From assembly GCA_002313925.1 (NCBI GenBank), contig DCAZ01000067.1:1-16187 (forward strand): a DNA stretch of 16,187 nt, given 5' to 3'. The notes under the pieces were generated by a model, which was not told the origin of the DNA, did not search any database, and saw nothing but the letters and a program-made list of their open reading frames with translations. Below are positions 7,727 through 15,528 of this stretch, piece after piece (within the stretch, counting starts at the first letter, position 1; each line of letters begins with the position of its first letter). A program made the translations under genes and the position numbers. The stretch is from Gemmatimonadales bacterium UBA1120. Its GTDB lineage: Bacteria > Gemmatimonadota > Gemmatimonadetes > Longimicrobiales > Gaopeijiaceae.

Positions 7727-8869
7727 CTAGTTTTCCGAGCGCTTGATCACGATGCCACGGTTGGCAAGTTGCTGGATATACATTTCTGCAGGAACACATT
7801 CAGACGGGGTGTGCACACCTTTCGGTATTAATCCCGCTGCTTGCATGTACGCTGTTGCACCAAGTGAGTAGCCCGTGGTTCGCATCATCGCAGTGATCTC
7901 TTGATCCCGATCATAGTAGTCGACCATCTCATATGTCACCGTCCTCGGTGCCCCATCTATAGCCCCGTCTATGACCACTCGCATAACAACCAAATCCTCA
8001 CCTGACGGCTTGCGTAGTTTCGTATCTAGAACCTTGATCAGAAGATCTCGAGGAACAACAGATGCCCCGCCAACCTCAACTGGATCCAGGTCCATAAGAC
8101 CGAGGTTCCGCATCGATTTCATGAGCTCACAGTGACCAGGATAGCGGAGCGTCTTGTAGGACATCGATGGAATCAAGCCACGGTAACGATAGGGCATACG
8201 AGATATCCCCCCGGCCGTCAGAAAAGCCTCGAGTTCACCCAATGCTTCGAAAGTTACAGTCTCCACTCCAGTAAGTGGCTCCTTATCAATGACTTCACCA
8301 CCTTCTAGTACCAATACCGGCGTCGTGTAATAATCGAGCACACCTTCCAGTGAGTACACGAGTTGATAGTTAAGGGGTGGCTCTGGGACCTGGGGCAAAC
8401 CACCAACGTAGATTTTGACTGATTCGGTTTCATCCAAGGCATCGATTCCACCCTGTGCTAGGATGTTCACCATTCCGGGTGCTAGCCCACAGTCCGGAAC
8501 CACGGATACATCCCGCTCCTGTGCCTCGACTGTCATCTTCCTCTGCTGATCAACTATTTCCGTGTTACCACCTAGGTCACAAAAACTTGCCTTGGATTCG
8601 ATTGCCAAGCGCGTCATGTCTAAATTGAAGTAGTAGGGCAGAGCACTCGCGACACCATCAACGCTCTCCACCGCACTCCGCACTGCCACCTCATCAGTAG
8701 CATCCAAGGTCAGGAGCTCTAGAGCCCCACCCAGGAAATGTTTAAGAAAGGGCCGAGGTTTATTCACGTTTAAATCGGCGAGGACAACCCGATCGACTTC
8801 CGGCCGTTGCAGAAGCTCGAAAGCACAGGCCGAACCCTGCGCCCCTGCTCCAAGGACTAAGAATTTCAT
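7727..8869 (-). CDS. Saccharopine dehydrogenase-family oxidoreductase, lysine 6-dehydrogenase-like
   Basis: A 380-residue NAD(P)-dependent enzyme. The N-terminal Rossmann fold has VLGAGAQGSACAFEL (GxGxxG at 7-12), then VVLADLN and an aspartate-rich second half (LLTLDATDEVAVRSAV). The domain junction reads FCDLGGN and VPDCGLAPGMVNILA, typical of the saccharopine-reductase/lysine-dehydrogenase group, followed by a C-terminal catalytic domain (about 135-340). Size and layout fit single-domain-pair lysine 6-dehydrogenases, which oxidatively deaminate L-lysine to the cyclic aminoadipate semialdehyde. Other saccharopine-like or carboxynorspermidine-type substrates remain possible. The ATG at 8869 is preceded in frame by a TTG at 8872; neither has a good Shine-Dalgarno. 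It lies 57 bases downstream of gyrA on the same strand and may be read through from it. Confidence 0.88.
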   Translation of the reverse strand: MKFLVLGAGAQGSACAFELLQRPEVDRVVLADLNVNKPRPFLKHFLGGALELLTLDATDEVAVRSAVESVDGVASALPYYFNLDMTRLAIESKASFCDLGGNTEIVDQQRKMTVEAQERDVSVVPDCGLAPGMVNILAQGGIDALDETESVKIYVGGLPQVPEPPLNYQLVYSLEGVLDYYTTPVLVLEGGEVIDKEPLTGVETVTFEALGELEAFLTAGGISRMPYRYRGLIPSMSYKTLRYPGHCELMKSMRNLGLMDLDPVEVGGASVVPRDLLIKVLDTKLRKPSGEDLVVMRVVIDGAIDGAPRTVTYEMVDYYDRDQEITAMMRTTGYSLGATAYMQAAGLIPKGVHTPSECVPAEMYIQQLANRGIVIKRSEN

Positions 8870-8926
8870 CAACGTGGCCGATGACTAGTCGCGGTAATGA
8901 ACATTGCCCAACTCCTGATAACCTGG

Positions 8927-11440
8927 TTAGTCCAGATCCAGCAAATCCAGTTGCCCTTCCGCATCCACCCCAGTCAGATCACGAGCGGGACCTCCATCGC
9001 GTCCCTCAGCTCTGGTGACCTCTACCACTCTGTCACCAGAAGTCACTGTAACGATTGCTTTCCCCTGGGTCCTGCGACCCTGGACCGGGACAGAATCCGC
9101 CGCCGCACGACTCACTTGTCCTCCGGCCGTGACAACCATGACTTCGTCAGCCTCCAGCACTTCCAACACTGATACAATTGGTGAGCCTTCGTCCCCACTC
9201 GGAATAGCCAAGGTCCCCAAGCCACCTCTCTTTTGTAACGGAAACTCAGATACTTCGGTGCGTTTCCCGATCCCATCTTCATTCACAGTTAGAACTGTTG
9301 AATCCCGACGGATCAGGAGCATCCCGACTACCTCATCATCCTTAAGTGTCATTCCTTTGACACCCTGTGCGCTCCGGCCAACTATGCTGATTTCCTCTTC
9401 TGGGAACCGGATTGCCCGACCAGACCGGGATAACAACATCACCTCTGCAGTCCCATCCGACAAAGCGACATCCAAGATCGCGTCGTCCTTCTTCAGCCCT
9501 GCAGCCTTCACCCCTCCTACTCGCGGTCGGGAAAACTCTGAAATCGATGTTCTCTTTACCAAGCCCAACTTTGATAGGAATACGAGGTGACGATCGGCAA
9601 CGCTGAGGTCATCAATTGGAATCATTGCAACAATTCGATCCTTACGCTCTGCCCCCTCCAGTAGTGAGTAAACCGACTGTCCTCGAGATGCCCGGGCACT
9701 CTCAGGCACATCAAGGACAGGCAAGAAGTAACCTTGCCCGTTTTCAGTAAACGTCAGAATCCATCCCTGGGTACGAGCAACAAAGACACGCTCTAGGTAG
9801 TCATCTTCATAGCGTTCCATCCCCGCAAGTGCCTTTCCAGATCCTACACGCCGCCTATAAAGATGCATCGGCATGCGCTTGATGAAGCCTTCGTGTGACA
9901 GTGTTACGACAACGTCCTCATCAACGAGCTGGTCTTCAATTGGTGACTCATCAACCTCCTGCTTCTCGTTATCCATAATCACCGTGCGACGCTTATTGCC
10001 GTACTTCTTCACAACATCACCCAGCTCATCAAGCATCGTTTTGAGCTGCAGTTCCTCTGAGCCCAACACCTGTTTGAGCTCGGAGATCACTGACTCCAGC
10101 TCCGCCAAACGATTCTCCAGATGTGTGCGTTCTAGCGCCGTGAGTTTCGAAAGCCTCATATCCAGAATCGCCGCAGCCTGGATGTCACTGAACCCGAATG
10201 AGTCCTGCAGTTTCTCAAACGCTTCCTGACGATTACTCGATGCTCGAATGATCTTGATGATCTTGTCTATATTTTCCAGTGCAGCCAAAAGACCTTCGGC
10301 GATGTGACGCTCCGCTTCAGCTTGTTCCAGTTCGTGTCGGGATCGGCGTTGAATCACCTCCACACGGTGGTCTCTAAAGCGCTCGACGAGTTCCTTGAGG
10401 TCGAACTCCTGCGGCTGGCCCTGATCGAGTGCCAGAAGGTGTCCGCCAAACGTCATCTGGAGGCTCGTGCGCTTGTAAAGCATCTTCAATACTGTCTCGG
10501 CCTTTGCCCCCCGCTTGAGTTCAATAACGAGCCGTATCCCATCACGGTCGGTCTCATCACGGATATCAGAGACATCCTGTGCCCGACCGGCCTTGGCCAT
10601 CTTGGCGATCTGCTCGATCACTCTCGTCTTGGAAACCGCGTAAGGCAGTTCGGTTACCACTAACTGCTCTCTGCCACCTCGTAGTCCCTCCTTCACCACA
10701 CGGGCACGCATCAGGACGCGACCGCGACCCTGGTGGTACATCTCCCTGATCCCCTCACGACTGACGATGAAGCCTCCTGTAGGGAAATCAGGTCCAGGAA
10801 TGTGGCGCATGAGGTCGTCCACGCTGCAATCAGGATCAACTACTAGTTGCCGGACGCCAGCAGCGATCTCAGCCAGATTATGAGGCGGCACATTAGTGCT
10901 CATCCCAACTGCGATACCTGAAGATCCATTGACCAAGAGATTCGGGTACCTAGCAGGTAGGACTAAAGGTTCCTCCAGCTGGTTATCGAAGTTTGGTTGG
11001 AAATCGACGGTATCCTTGCGGATATCGTCCAATAATTCGACAGCCAGAGACTCTAATCGAGCTTCAGTGTAGCGGTAGGCAGCAGCTGGATCACCGTCGA
11101 TCGAACCGAAGTTCCCCTGACCATCGATAAGTGGCATCCTCATGGCAAATTCCTGGACCATTCGCACAAGTGCATCATAGACAGCGGAATCACCGTGCGG
11201 GTGATACTTGCCCAGGACATCACCGACAACTGTTGCGCTCTTCTTATAGGGCCGGTCAGGGTACAGGCTCAATTCATACATCGCATAAAGAATCCGGCGA
11301 TGAACTGGCTTGAGACCATCTCGCACATCAGGCAATGCTCGCTGCACAATTACGCTCATCGAATAATCGAGAAACGATTCACGCATTTCCTCTTCAAGGA
11401 GTCGCGGCAGAATTCGTTCTCGCTTGGACGCGGTGGCCAT
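8927..11440 (-). CDS. gyrA: DNA gyrase subunit A
   Basis: An 837-residue type IIA topoisomerase A subunit, the cleavage/religation half of gyrase, which introduces negative supercoils with GyrB. The breakage-reunion domain (about 1-500) has LDYSMSVIVQRALPDVRDGLKPVHRRIL and the active tyrosine Y124 in AAYRYTEARL. The quinolone region HPHGDSAVYDAL keeps S85 and D89, the sensitive-type residues. A coiled coil and C-gate (about 340-500) are followed by the six-bladed pinwheel. The GyrA box is QKRGGLG at about 736-742, with leucine where lysine is usual; its presence supports GyrA over ParC. The C-terminus is acidic (QLDLLDLD). The ATG at 11440 has AGGGAG five bases upstream. No gyrB is in the window. 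A gap of about 240 bases precedes it. Confidence 0.96.
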   Translation of the reverse strand: MATASKRERILPRLLEEEMRESFLDYSMSVIVQRALPDVRDGLKPVHRRILYAMYELSLYPDRPYKKSATVVGDVLGKYHPHGDSAVYDALVRMVQEFAMRMPLIDGQGNFGSIDGDPAAAYRYTEARLESLAVELLDDIRKDTVDFQPNFDNQLEEPLVLPARYPNLLVNGSSGIAVGMSTNVPPHNLAEIAAGVRQLVVDPDCSVDDLMRHIPGPDFPTGGFIVSREGIREMYHQGRGRVLMRARVVKEGLRGGREQLVVTELPYAVSKTRVIEQIAKMAKAGRAQDVSDIRDETDRDGIRLVIELKRGAKAETVLKMLYKRTSLQMTFGGHLLALDQGQPQEFDLKELVERFRDHRVEVIQRRSRHELEQAEAERHIAEGLLAALENIDKIIKIIRASSNRQEAFEKLQDSFGFSDIQAAAILDMRLSKLTALERTHLENRLAELESVISELKQVLGSEELQLKTMLDELGDVVKKYGNKRRTVIMDNEKQEVDESPIEDQLVDEDVVVTLSHEGFIKRMPMHLYRRRVGSGKALAGMERYEDDYLERVFVARTQGWILTFTENGQGYFLPVLDVPESARASRGQSVYSLLEGAERKDRIVAMIPIDDLSVADRHLVFLSKLGLVKRTSISEFSRPRVGGVKAAGLKKDDAILDVALSDGTAEVMLLSRSGRAIRFPEEEISIVGRSAQGVKGMTLKDDEVVGMLLIRRDSTVLTVNEDGIGKRTEVSEFPLQKRGGLGTLAIPSGDEGSPIVSVLEVLEADEVMVVTAGGQVSRAAADSVPVQGRRTQGKAIVTVTSGDRVVEVTRAEGRDGGPARDLTGVDAEGQLDLLDLD

Positions 11441-11630
11441 TCATTCTCCCTGCAATTCTGTCAGAAACTGCGGCAAACGACGTTAGCGCCGCTCCGCGGG
11501 CTGAAGCTTCTCACCTCCCAGAGAGGGTGGCAAGGCGAATCAGGGAAGCTCTGCGTCATACATCCATCGAAAGTAAGCGAGTGAGAATCTTGGTTGACCC
11601 TCCGGGCAGACCTGGCTCATACCTTCAAAG

Positions 11631-11648
11631 TTTCCTGATGTCAGGAAA
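11631..11648. promoter_or_regulatory. 18-bp perfect palindrome between the DUF6941 gene and gyrA
   Basis: TTTCCTGA (11631-11638) and TCAGGAAA (11641-11648) are exact reverse complements around a central TG. It lies about 34 bases past the DUF6941 stop and about 190 bases before the gyrA start. As RNA it would be a short stem without a following T-tract, so a regulator-binding dyad fits at least as well as a terminator. No family of regulator can be named. Confidence 0.35.
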
Positions 11649-11682
11649 ACCCTCAGATGCAAGACCTCTCGCTGTGTCCTGG

Positions 11683-12096
11683 TTAGGCTTCCGCGGTTGT
11701 TTCGGGGCCGTGAACTCCTAGGGGTAACGAGACGTGATGTGCTCCGTCGACCCGGACATCAAACGTGTAGGTACCCGGATTCGGGAACACTAGACCATCC
11801 ATATTCAATACATGAGGCACTCGGATACTACCTAGCGTTACTCCTGGACCGGGGCCCAGTTGCATCTCTCCATCAAGCCGCATTAACTCACTACCGACTG
11901 GATCCTTGAGTGTAATCTCAATCTCGTGCCGTCCAGTCTCAGTGAGTGGAGCTGAGAAACGGAGAACCAAAGCCATCTTCGGGTGCCGAGCAGGGAAATT
12001 AGGTGTGTGGAGTCGGTCAAAGATGCCGAGAATATTCAGCTTTCCGGCACCATCGATTGTGGCTGCATCCGCTAATAGCGCAAGATCGACATCCAT
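11683..12096 (-). CDS. DUF6941-type protein of unknown function
   Basis: A 137-residue protein resembling DUF6941 members: an opening LALLADAATIDGAGKLNILGIFDRL, then FPARHPKMALVLRFSAP, a beta-rich middle (HEIEITLKDPVGSELMRL), and the end VLNMDGLVFPNPGTYTFDVRVDG. The pattern suggests a small all-beta domain. It has no signal peptide, membrane segment or catalytic motif, and no biochemical role is known to me. The ATG at 12096 has no Shine-Dalgarno. It starts 30 bases after the CPBP gene on the same strand, so it is probably in one transcript with the decarboxylase and CPBP genes. Confidence 0.85.
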   Translation of the reverse strand: MDVDLALLADAATIDGAGKLNILGIFDRLHTPNFPARHPKMALVLRFSAPLTETGRHEIEITLKDPVGSELMRLDGEMQLGPGPGVTLGSIRVPHVLNMDGLVFPNPGTYTFDVRVDGAHHVSLPLGVHGPETTAEA

Positions 12097-12126
12097 GATA
12101 GAAGGCTCGTAAGGTTAGGGTTCAGG

Positions 12127-12918
12127 TTAAGTAACGTCTTCTGTACTAATAGACTCTTCAGGTAACATCAGATGTTGACCGATAGCGATACCGGCGATGA
12201 TATCAATGAGTGTGTGTGCAAGAATGCAGGGAAGTACGCTCCCGGATACGAGGAGCCCCCCAGCCAGTATCACACCCATCGTCATTGTCCGGATTATGCC
12301 GAGCAAGCCTTGATATGCATGCATCCCGCCAAAAACGAGAGACGTGATTAAGACTGCCCCTCCTACCCCTGTAATCGGGGTTAACACGGGAATGGCATAA
12401 CCTCGGTATGCGACTTCTTCTCCAAAACCGGCGGCAACGGACAAGAGAGCAAAAACTCCTCGCTCCTTTGCTGTTTCGGGCAACAACGCCCGAAGCACCC
12501 TGCTCTCCTTGAGCCCGAGAGAAGCCCCAACCCCGCGGAAGGCAAAGCTCACCACCAAACCAGCTATCGTAAGCGCAAGTCCCCAGCCCACTAGGTTGCC
12601 GAGCGAAATCCATTGGAGACCGATTGCCGCAGGCCCCTCGCGGCGCATTCCCACCAGACAAATGATCACAGCCAAGGCGCACAGTGTTCCAATGGAACTC
12701 CAGTATACAGGCAATCGCTCTAGTAGCGCTGCCTGGATAAGTGGGATCTGTGCAATCGCCAAAACCGGCATGCCCACCAGTAACAAGGCCAGCATGATTG
12801 AGTCTGTTAATCGGATCTCAGTGAGAAAGTAGAGAAACAACTGCATACTCAGGGCCAACAGCACCCCACCTAATATCAAGCTGCTTGAAAGTGCTGGACC
12901 GTCCTCTAAGGACCTCAA
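12127..12918 (-). CDS. CPBP/CAAX-type intramembrane glutamic endopeptidase
   Basis: A 263-residue polytopic membrane protein with about eight hydrophobic segments. The ABI/CPBP motifs are present: FGEEVAYRGY gives E167, E168 and R172 (EExxxR), LVFGGMH gives F196 and H200 (FxxxH), and LAHTLIDIIAG gives H235 and D239. In Rce1-type proteases these residues form the intramembrane active site. Bacterial substrates are mostly unknown; roles in peptide or bacteriocin processing are described for some members, but nothing here indicates a partner. The frame is open to a TTG at 13005, but that extension lies inside the decarboxylase gene and is not hydrophobic. A TTG at 12918 overlaps the decarboxylase stop as TTGA, so I chose it. 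No Shine-Dalgarno is seen, which fits coupled translation. Confidence 0.85.
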   Translation of the reverse strand: MRSLEDGPALSSSLILGGVLLALSMQLFLYFLTEIRLTDSIMLALLLVGMPVLAIAQIPLIQAALLERLPVYWSSIGTLCALAVIICLVGMRREGPAAIGLQWISLGNLVGWGLALTIAGLVVSFAFRGVGASLGLKESRVLRALLPETAKERGVFALLSVAAGFGEEVAYRGYAIPVLTPITGVGGAVLITSLVFGGMHAYQGLLGIIRTMTMGVILAGGLLVSGSVLPCILAHTLIDIIAGIAIGQHLMLPEESISTEDVT

Positions 12919-14357
12919 GAGCTGATAGTTTCTCGTCCGAAATCCTCGATCGCTGCCAAGGTAAACCGGACGTCCTCCCACGTCGTTGTGTGATTCAAAA
13001 TACAAAGCCTCAAGGAATACAATCCGCGAAGTCGAGTCGAGGACATCATCGCTACCGCCTCTTCAATCACTCGAGCCTGCACAGCTTCATTGATCTCTTC
13101 TAGTTGCTCATCATTCAGTTCACCGGGGGGGGGATTAACTCGGAAGCAGACAACACCCAGGGAAGCTGGATTCGCAATCTGTAAGACATCAGATTCACGG
13201 ATGTAAGCCTCAGCCCGCTCAGCAAGCTCAATGCCTTTCCCAATAGAGCGCCTAAAGGCAGCCATACCAAAGGTCTGCACCGACATCCACACCTTTAACG
13301 CACGGAATGAGCGACTCAGTTGAAGGCCCCGATCGCCAAAATTTGGGTGATCTCTCCCCCACTGGGTGTCTTGAAGGTATTCGGGCTGGACCGAGAAAGC
13401 TCCCTCTAATTTCCGGATATCTTTTACCATCAAACACCCGCATTCAAAGGGCTGAAATAACCACTTGTGCGCGTCCATCGCGATTGAATCTGCGCGCTCC
13501 AACCCCTTGAGAAGCTCCGCACCGCGGTCTGTCAGTATTGCAAACCCTCCGTATGCGGCATCAACATGGAACCATATCTCCTCTGACTCACAATAGTCCG
13601 CAATCTCGTCGAGAGGGTCGATGGCTCCAGTGTTCGTTGCCCCAGCATTTCCGCAAATGGCGATTGGCGTGAGACCGGATTCTCGATCCTCCATGATCAT
13701 CCCACGAAGCTCATTCATATCGAGGCGAAAATGTTCGTCCGTTGAGACCATCCTAACAGACTCCGGACGTACACCGACGATCGTCGCAGCGCGGCTCAGC
13801 GCTGTGTGGCTTTGGTCGCTCATATACACAGATGGCTGCATTGGAGCTCCAGCAGCTTCACGTGCTGCCACGAAGCCATCGAGACTTGCAGCCGAGCCTC
13901 CGCTCGTGAAAAGACCTCCAGCAGTCTCTGGATATCCTATCCAACTTCGGAACCAATCCATCACTACGACCTCGAGCATACTTGGTCCGCTCGCGCCCAA
14001 CCACGTTCCTTGAAAGATGTTATGCCCAGCAGCCATGAAATCAGCCAAGACTCCTGGCCAGGTTGGAGAAGAGGGCACAAAAGCAAAAAAGCGCGGGTGG
14101 TCTACTCGCCCCGCGATAGGAAGAATCTCATGAGCCGCACGTTCGATCACTTCCTCCACCGGCCGACCTTCCTCCGGAGGTTCTTCGTGCATAATCGCCT
14201 CGAGTTCAGACCTAGATCCACCACGCCATGCAGGTTTGTCAGGTAGATTCTGGACACGTTCGATTACCAATTCAGCAGCCCTTAGGGCAGATGCCATCAT
14301 CTGCTCCGGACTCATTTCCAGTTCACTTCTACCACCATCTTCCGCCCGCGAGGTCAT
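12915..14357 (-). CDS. Group II PLP-dependent decarboxylase (aromatic-L-amino-acid decarboxylase family)
   Basis: A 480-residue enzyme of the aromatic-L-amino-acid/glutamate/histidine decarboxylase family. The cofactor lysine is K298 in AMDAHKWLF. The pyridine aspartate is D266 in FHVDAAYGG, and the ring-stacking histidine is H184 in DQSHTAL. Y327 in PEYLQDT matches the mobile-loop tyrosine needed for decarboxylation rather than aldehyde formation. FTSGGSAAS near 150-158 binds the phosphate. The product would be an aromatic amine (tryptamine, tyramine, phenethylamine) if the substrate is aromatic; this is not settled by sequence. Length is normal. The ATG at 14357 has GGAAGG eight bases upstream. 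The gene contains a nine-base C run (minus strand) encoding three prolines near residue 411. Its stop overlaps the CPBP start. Confidence 0.92.
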   Translation of the reverse strand: MTSRAEDGGRSELEMSPEQMMASALRAAELVIERVQNLPDKPAWRGGSRSELEAIMHEEPPEEGRPVEEVIERAAHEILPIAGRVDHPRFFAFVPSSPTWPGVLADFMAAGHNIFQGTWLGASGPSMLEVVVMDWFRSWIGYPETAGGLFTSGGSAASLDGFVAAREAAGAPMQPSVYMSDQSHTALSRAATIVGVRPESVRMVSTDEHFRLDMNELRGMIMEDRESGLTPIAICGNAGATNTGAIDPLDEIADYCESEEIWFHVDAAYGGFAILTDRGAELLKGLERADSIAMDAHKWLFQPFECGCLMVKDIRKLEGAFSVQPEYLQDTQWGRDHPNFGDRGLQLSRSFRALKVWMSVQTFGMAAFRRSIGKGIELAERAEAYIRESDVLQIANPASLGVVCFRVNPPPGELNDEQLEEINEAVQARVIEEAVAMMSSTRLRGLYSLRLCILNHTTTWEDVRFTLAAIEDFGRETISS

Positions 14358-14375
14358 ACGGATAACCTTCCTTCC

Positions 14376-14711
14376 ATGACTGGAGAAACTAGTAGGACCC
14401 TAGAAGCCACTACCGGCGACGGTCTCGTATTCCGAGTGTTGGACGCTATGGACGCGCCACATTCGGGTCGTATTCTACGATTGAGGCTACAGTCGGGTGA
14501 AGCTCCCCCGATTAAGTCGCTTCGGAAGCAGGAAATGCTGGCCACGGGACCCCGGGGTCAAGTCTGTCGGATACGAGCGATCGGCTTCGCAGTCTTTGGA
14601 GGTAAGCCAAGCAATGATCGGCTATCGCGAACAGGTAGGGTAGACCTCCACATCGAAGAACTAGATGACGGTGGACCAGTCGGGCTTCGTTGGGAGGTTG
14701 TTCCGACTTAG
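14376..14711 (+). CDS. Small hypothetical protein
   Basis: A 111-residue protein that I do not recognise. The text reads like a compact beta domain: GDGLVFRVLDAMD, SGRILRLRLQSGE, QEMLATGPRGQVCRIRAIGFAVFGG, RTGRVDLHIEEL and GLRWEVVPT. There are no transmembrane segments, no signal peptide and a single cysteine. It fills the gap between the divergent decarboxylase (18 bases away) and the convergent lipoprotein (14 bases away), and its composition is more protein-like than the antisense frames. The ATG at 14376 has no Shine-Dalgarno; an ATG at 14448 is an alternative. It could be a real lineage-specific gene; chance openness cannot be excluded. Confidence 0.65.
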   Translation: MTGETSRTLEATTGDGLVFRVLDAMDAPHSGRILRLRLQSGEAPPIKSLRKQEMLATGPRGQVCRIRAIGFAVFGGKPSNDRLSRTGRVDLHIEELDDGGPVGLRWEVVPT

Positions 14712-14725
14712 CATCACTCAGGATT

Positions 14726-15433
14726 TTATCTGGTCCGGAGTCCCGGTGGTTCACGGTTAAAGGTATTCAAGAACCAATCCCGATAGCCCTCATCCTCACC
14801 AGGGTTTTCCCGAGCCCATTTGATACGCGCCGTGGCAAACTCTTCCGGCCTAGCCGTGAAGATAAATGCATCTAAGTATCCCGCTTCCTTGGCGTATACC
14901 AATTCGTCGAGAGGGCCGTAGGGAGATGTATCGAAAGCCGTGCGACCAAGAAGCCACGCATCAGCTGCTCGTGAGAGAATAGCGCGCTCAAGATCGTATT
15001 CTACAGCCGCAGGAGCTTCCGGAAGCCATTCCTCTTGTCGGCCCATCGCGACCATCAAATGGAGGTGCGCGTAGATCTGATGCACGAGCATAGCATCAGC
15101 TGCTCCTTCATAGACAGGTGTCCGGACAGTATCCCCTTCAATCTCAAGACGCTCCCACACGTATACTTCCTCTGGTGTTGACTGGCTTTCGACCATGAAT
15201 GTGGGGTCCTCTACAATGTTGCTCTCCTCCCGCATAACCCATTCGTGGATTTCTTCTGCCCGCTCTTGTTCGACGCGCAAGCGAGCTCCAGAGTGGATAA
15301 TGATAGGCCTCGGTACTGGGACTTCTGGAGCTCCAGTAGCACAACCGGTCGACACCGTTAGTACAATGATCATGGCCCGTATCAGGGCAGATCGCTGAGG
15401 GCCGGCAAGCCCTAAGATTGGTATTATCGTCAT
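14726..15433 (-). CDS. Putative lipoprotein of unknown function
   Basis: A 235-residue protein. Arginines at 14 and 19 precede a short hydrophobic run (about 20-28, MIIVLTV) and then STGC, so C31 is the likely lipidated cysteine. The mature part is acidic and mostly helical: RVEQERAEEIHEWVMREESN, then EGAADAMLVHQIYAHLHLMVAMGRQEEWLP, AILSRAADAWLLGRTAFDT and ATARIKWARENPGEDEGYRDWF. I do not recognise a family or active site. AAGGA lies three bases before the ATG at 15433, which is close; the ATG at 15373 would cut into the signal peptide. It is divergent from the 187-residue gene across a 95-base region that holds repeated CTCAA boxes. Confidence 0.8.
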   Translation of the reverse strand: MTIIPILGLAGPQRSALIRAMIIVLTVSTGCATGAPEVPVPRPIIIHSGARLRVEQERAEEIHEWVMREESNIVEDPTFMVESQSTPEEVYVWERLEIEGDTVRTPVYEGAADAMLVHQIYAHLHLMVAMGRQEEWLPEAPAAVEYDLERAILSRAADAWLLGRTAFDTSPYGPLDELVYAKEAGYLDAFIFTARPEEFATARIKWARENPGEDEGYRDWFLNTFNREPPGLRTR

Positions 15434-15453
15434 CTGTCCTTTTAGTCCACCTA

Positions 15454-15509
15454 CTCAAAAGCCTTGACACTCAAGGGTTTGAGGCCCGAATTGAGGGCAC
15501 CTCAAAACC
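15454..15509. promoter_or_regulatory. Cluster of CTCAA/TTGAG boxes with two inverted repeats in a divergent intergenic region
   Basis: The pentamer CTCAA, or its complement TTGAG, occurs five times: at 15454, 15470, 15479, 15491 and 15501. Two dyads are built from it: CCTTGA-CAC-TCAAGG (15462-15476, perfect) and GGGTTTGAGG/CCTCAAAACC (15475-15484 with 15500-15509, nine of ten bases paired, 15-base loop). A TTGACA at 15464-15469 resembles a -35 box toward the right, but no good -10 follows at 16-18 bases. The position, 20 bases from one start and 20 from the other, suits an operator controlling both genes; the regulator is unknown. Confidence 0.4.
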
Positions 15510-15528
15510 AGAATAACTAGGAGCTAGC

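Noticed and set aside
11441..11682. Possible small RNA or SRP RNA before gyrA
   Set aside because: The SRP core bases are absent, and only short hairpins, including one near 11512-11530, are visible.
11335..11721. 128-residue plus-strand frame across the gyrA leader
   Set aside because: It is antisense to the gyrA 5' end and the DUF6941 3' end, low in pattern, and has no ribosome site.
15464..15492. TTGACA as a sigma-70 promoter for the 187-residue gene
   Set aside because: The -35 match is perfect, but no acceptable -10 hexamer follows at 16-18 bases, and the hexamer is part of a dyad.
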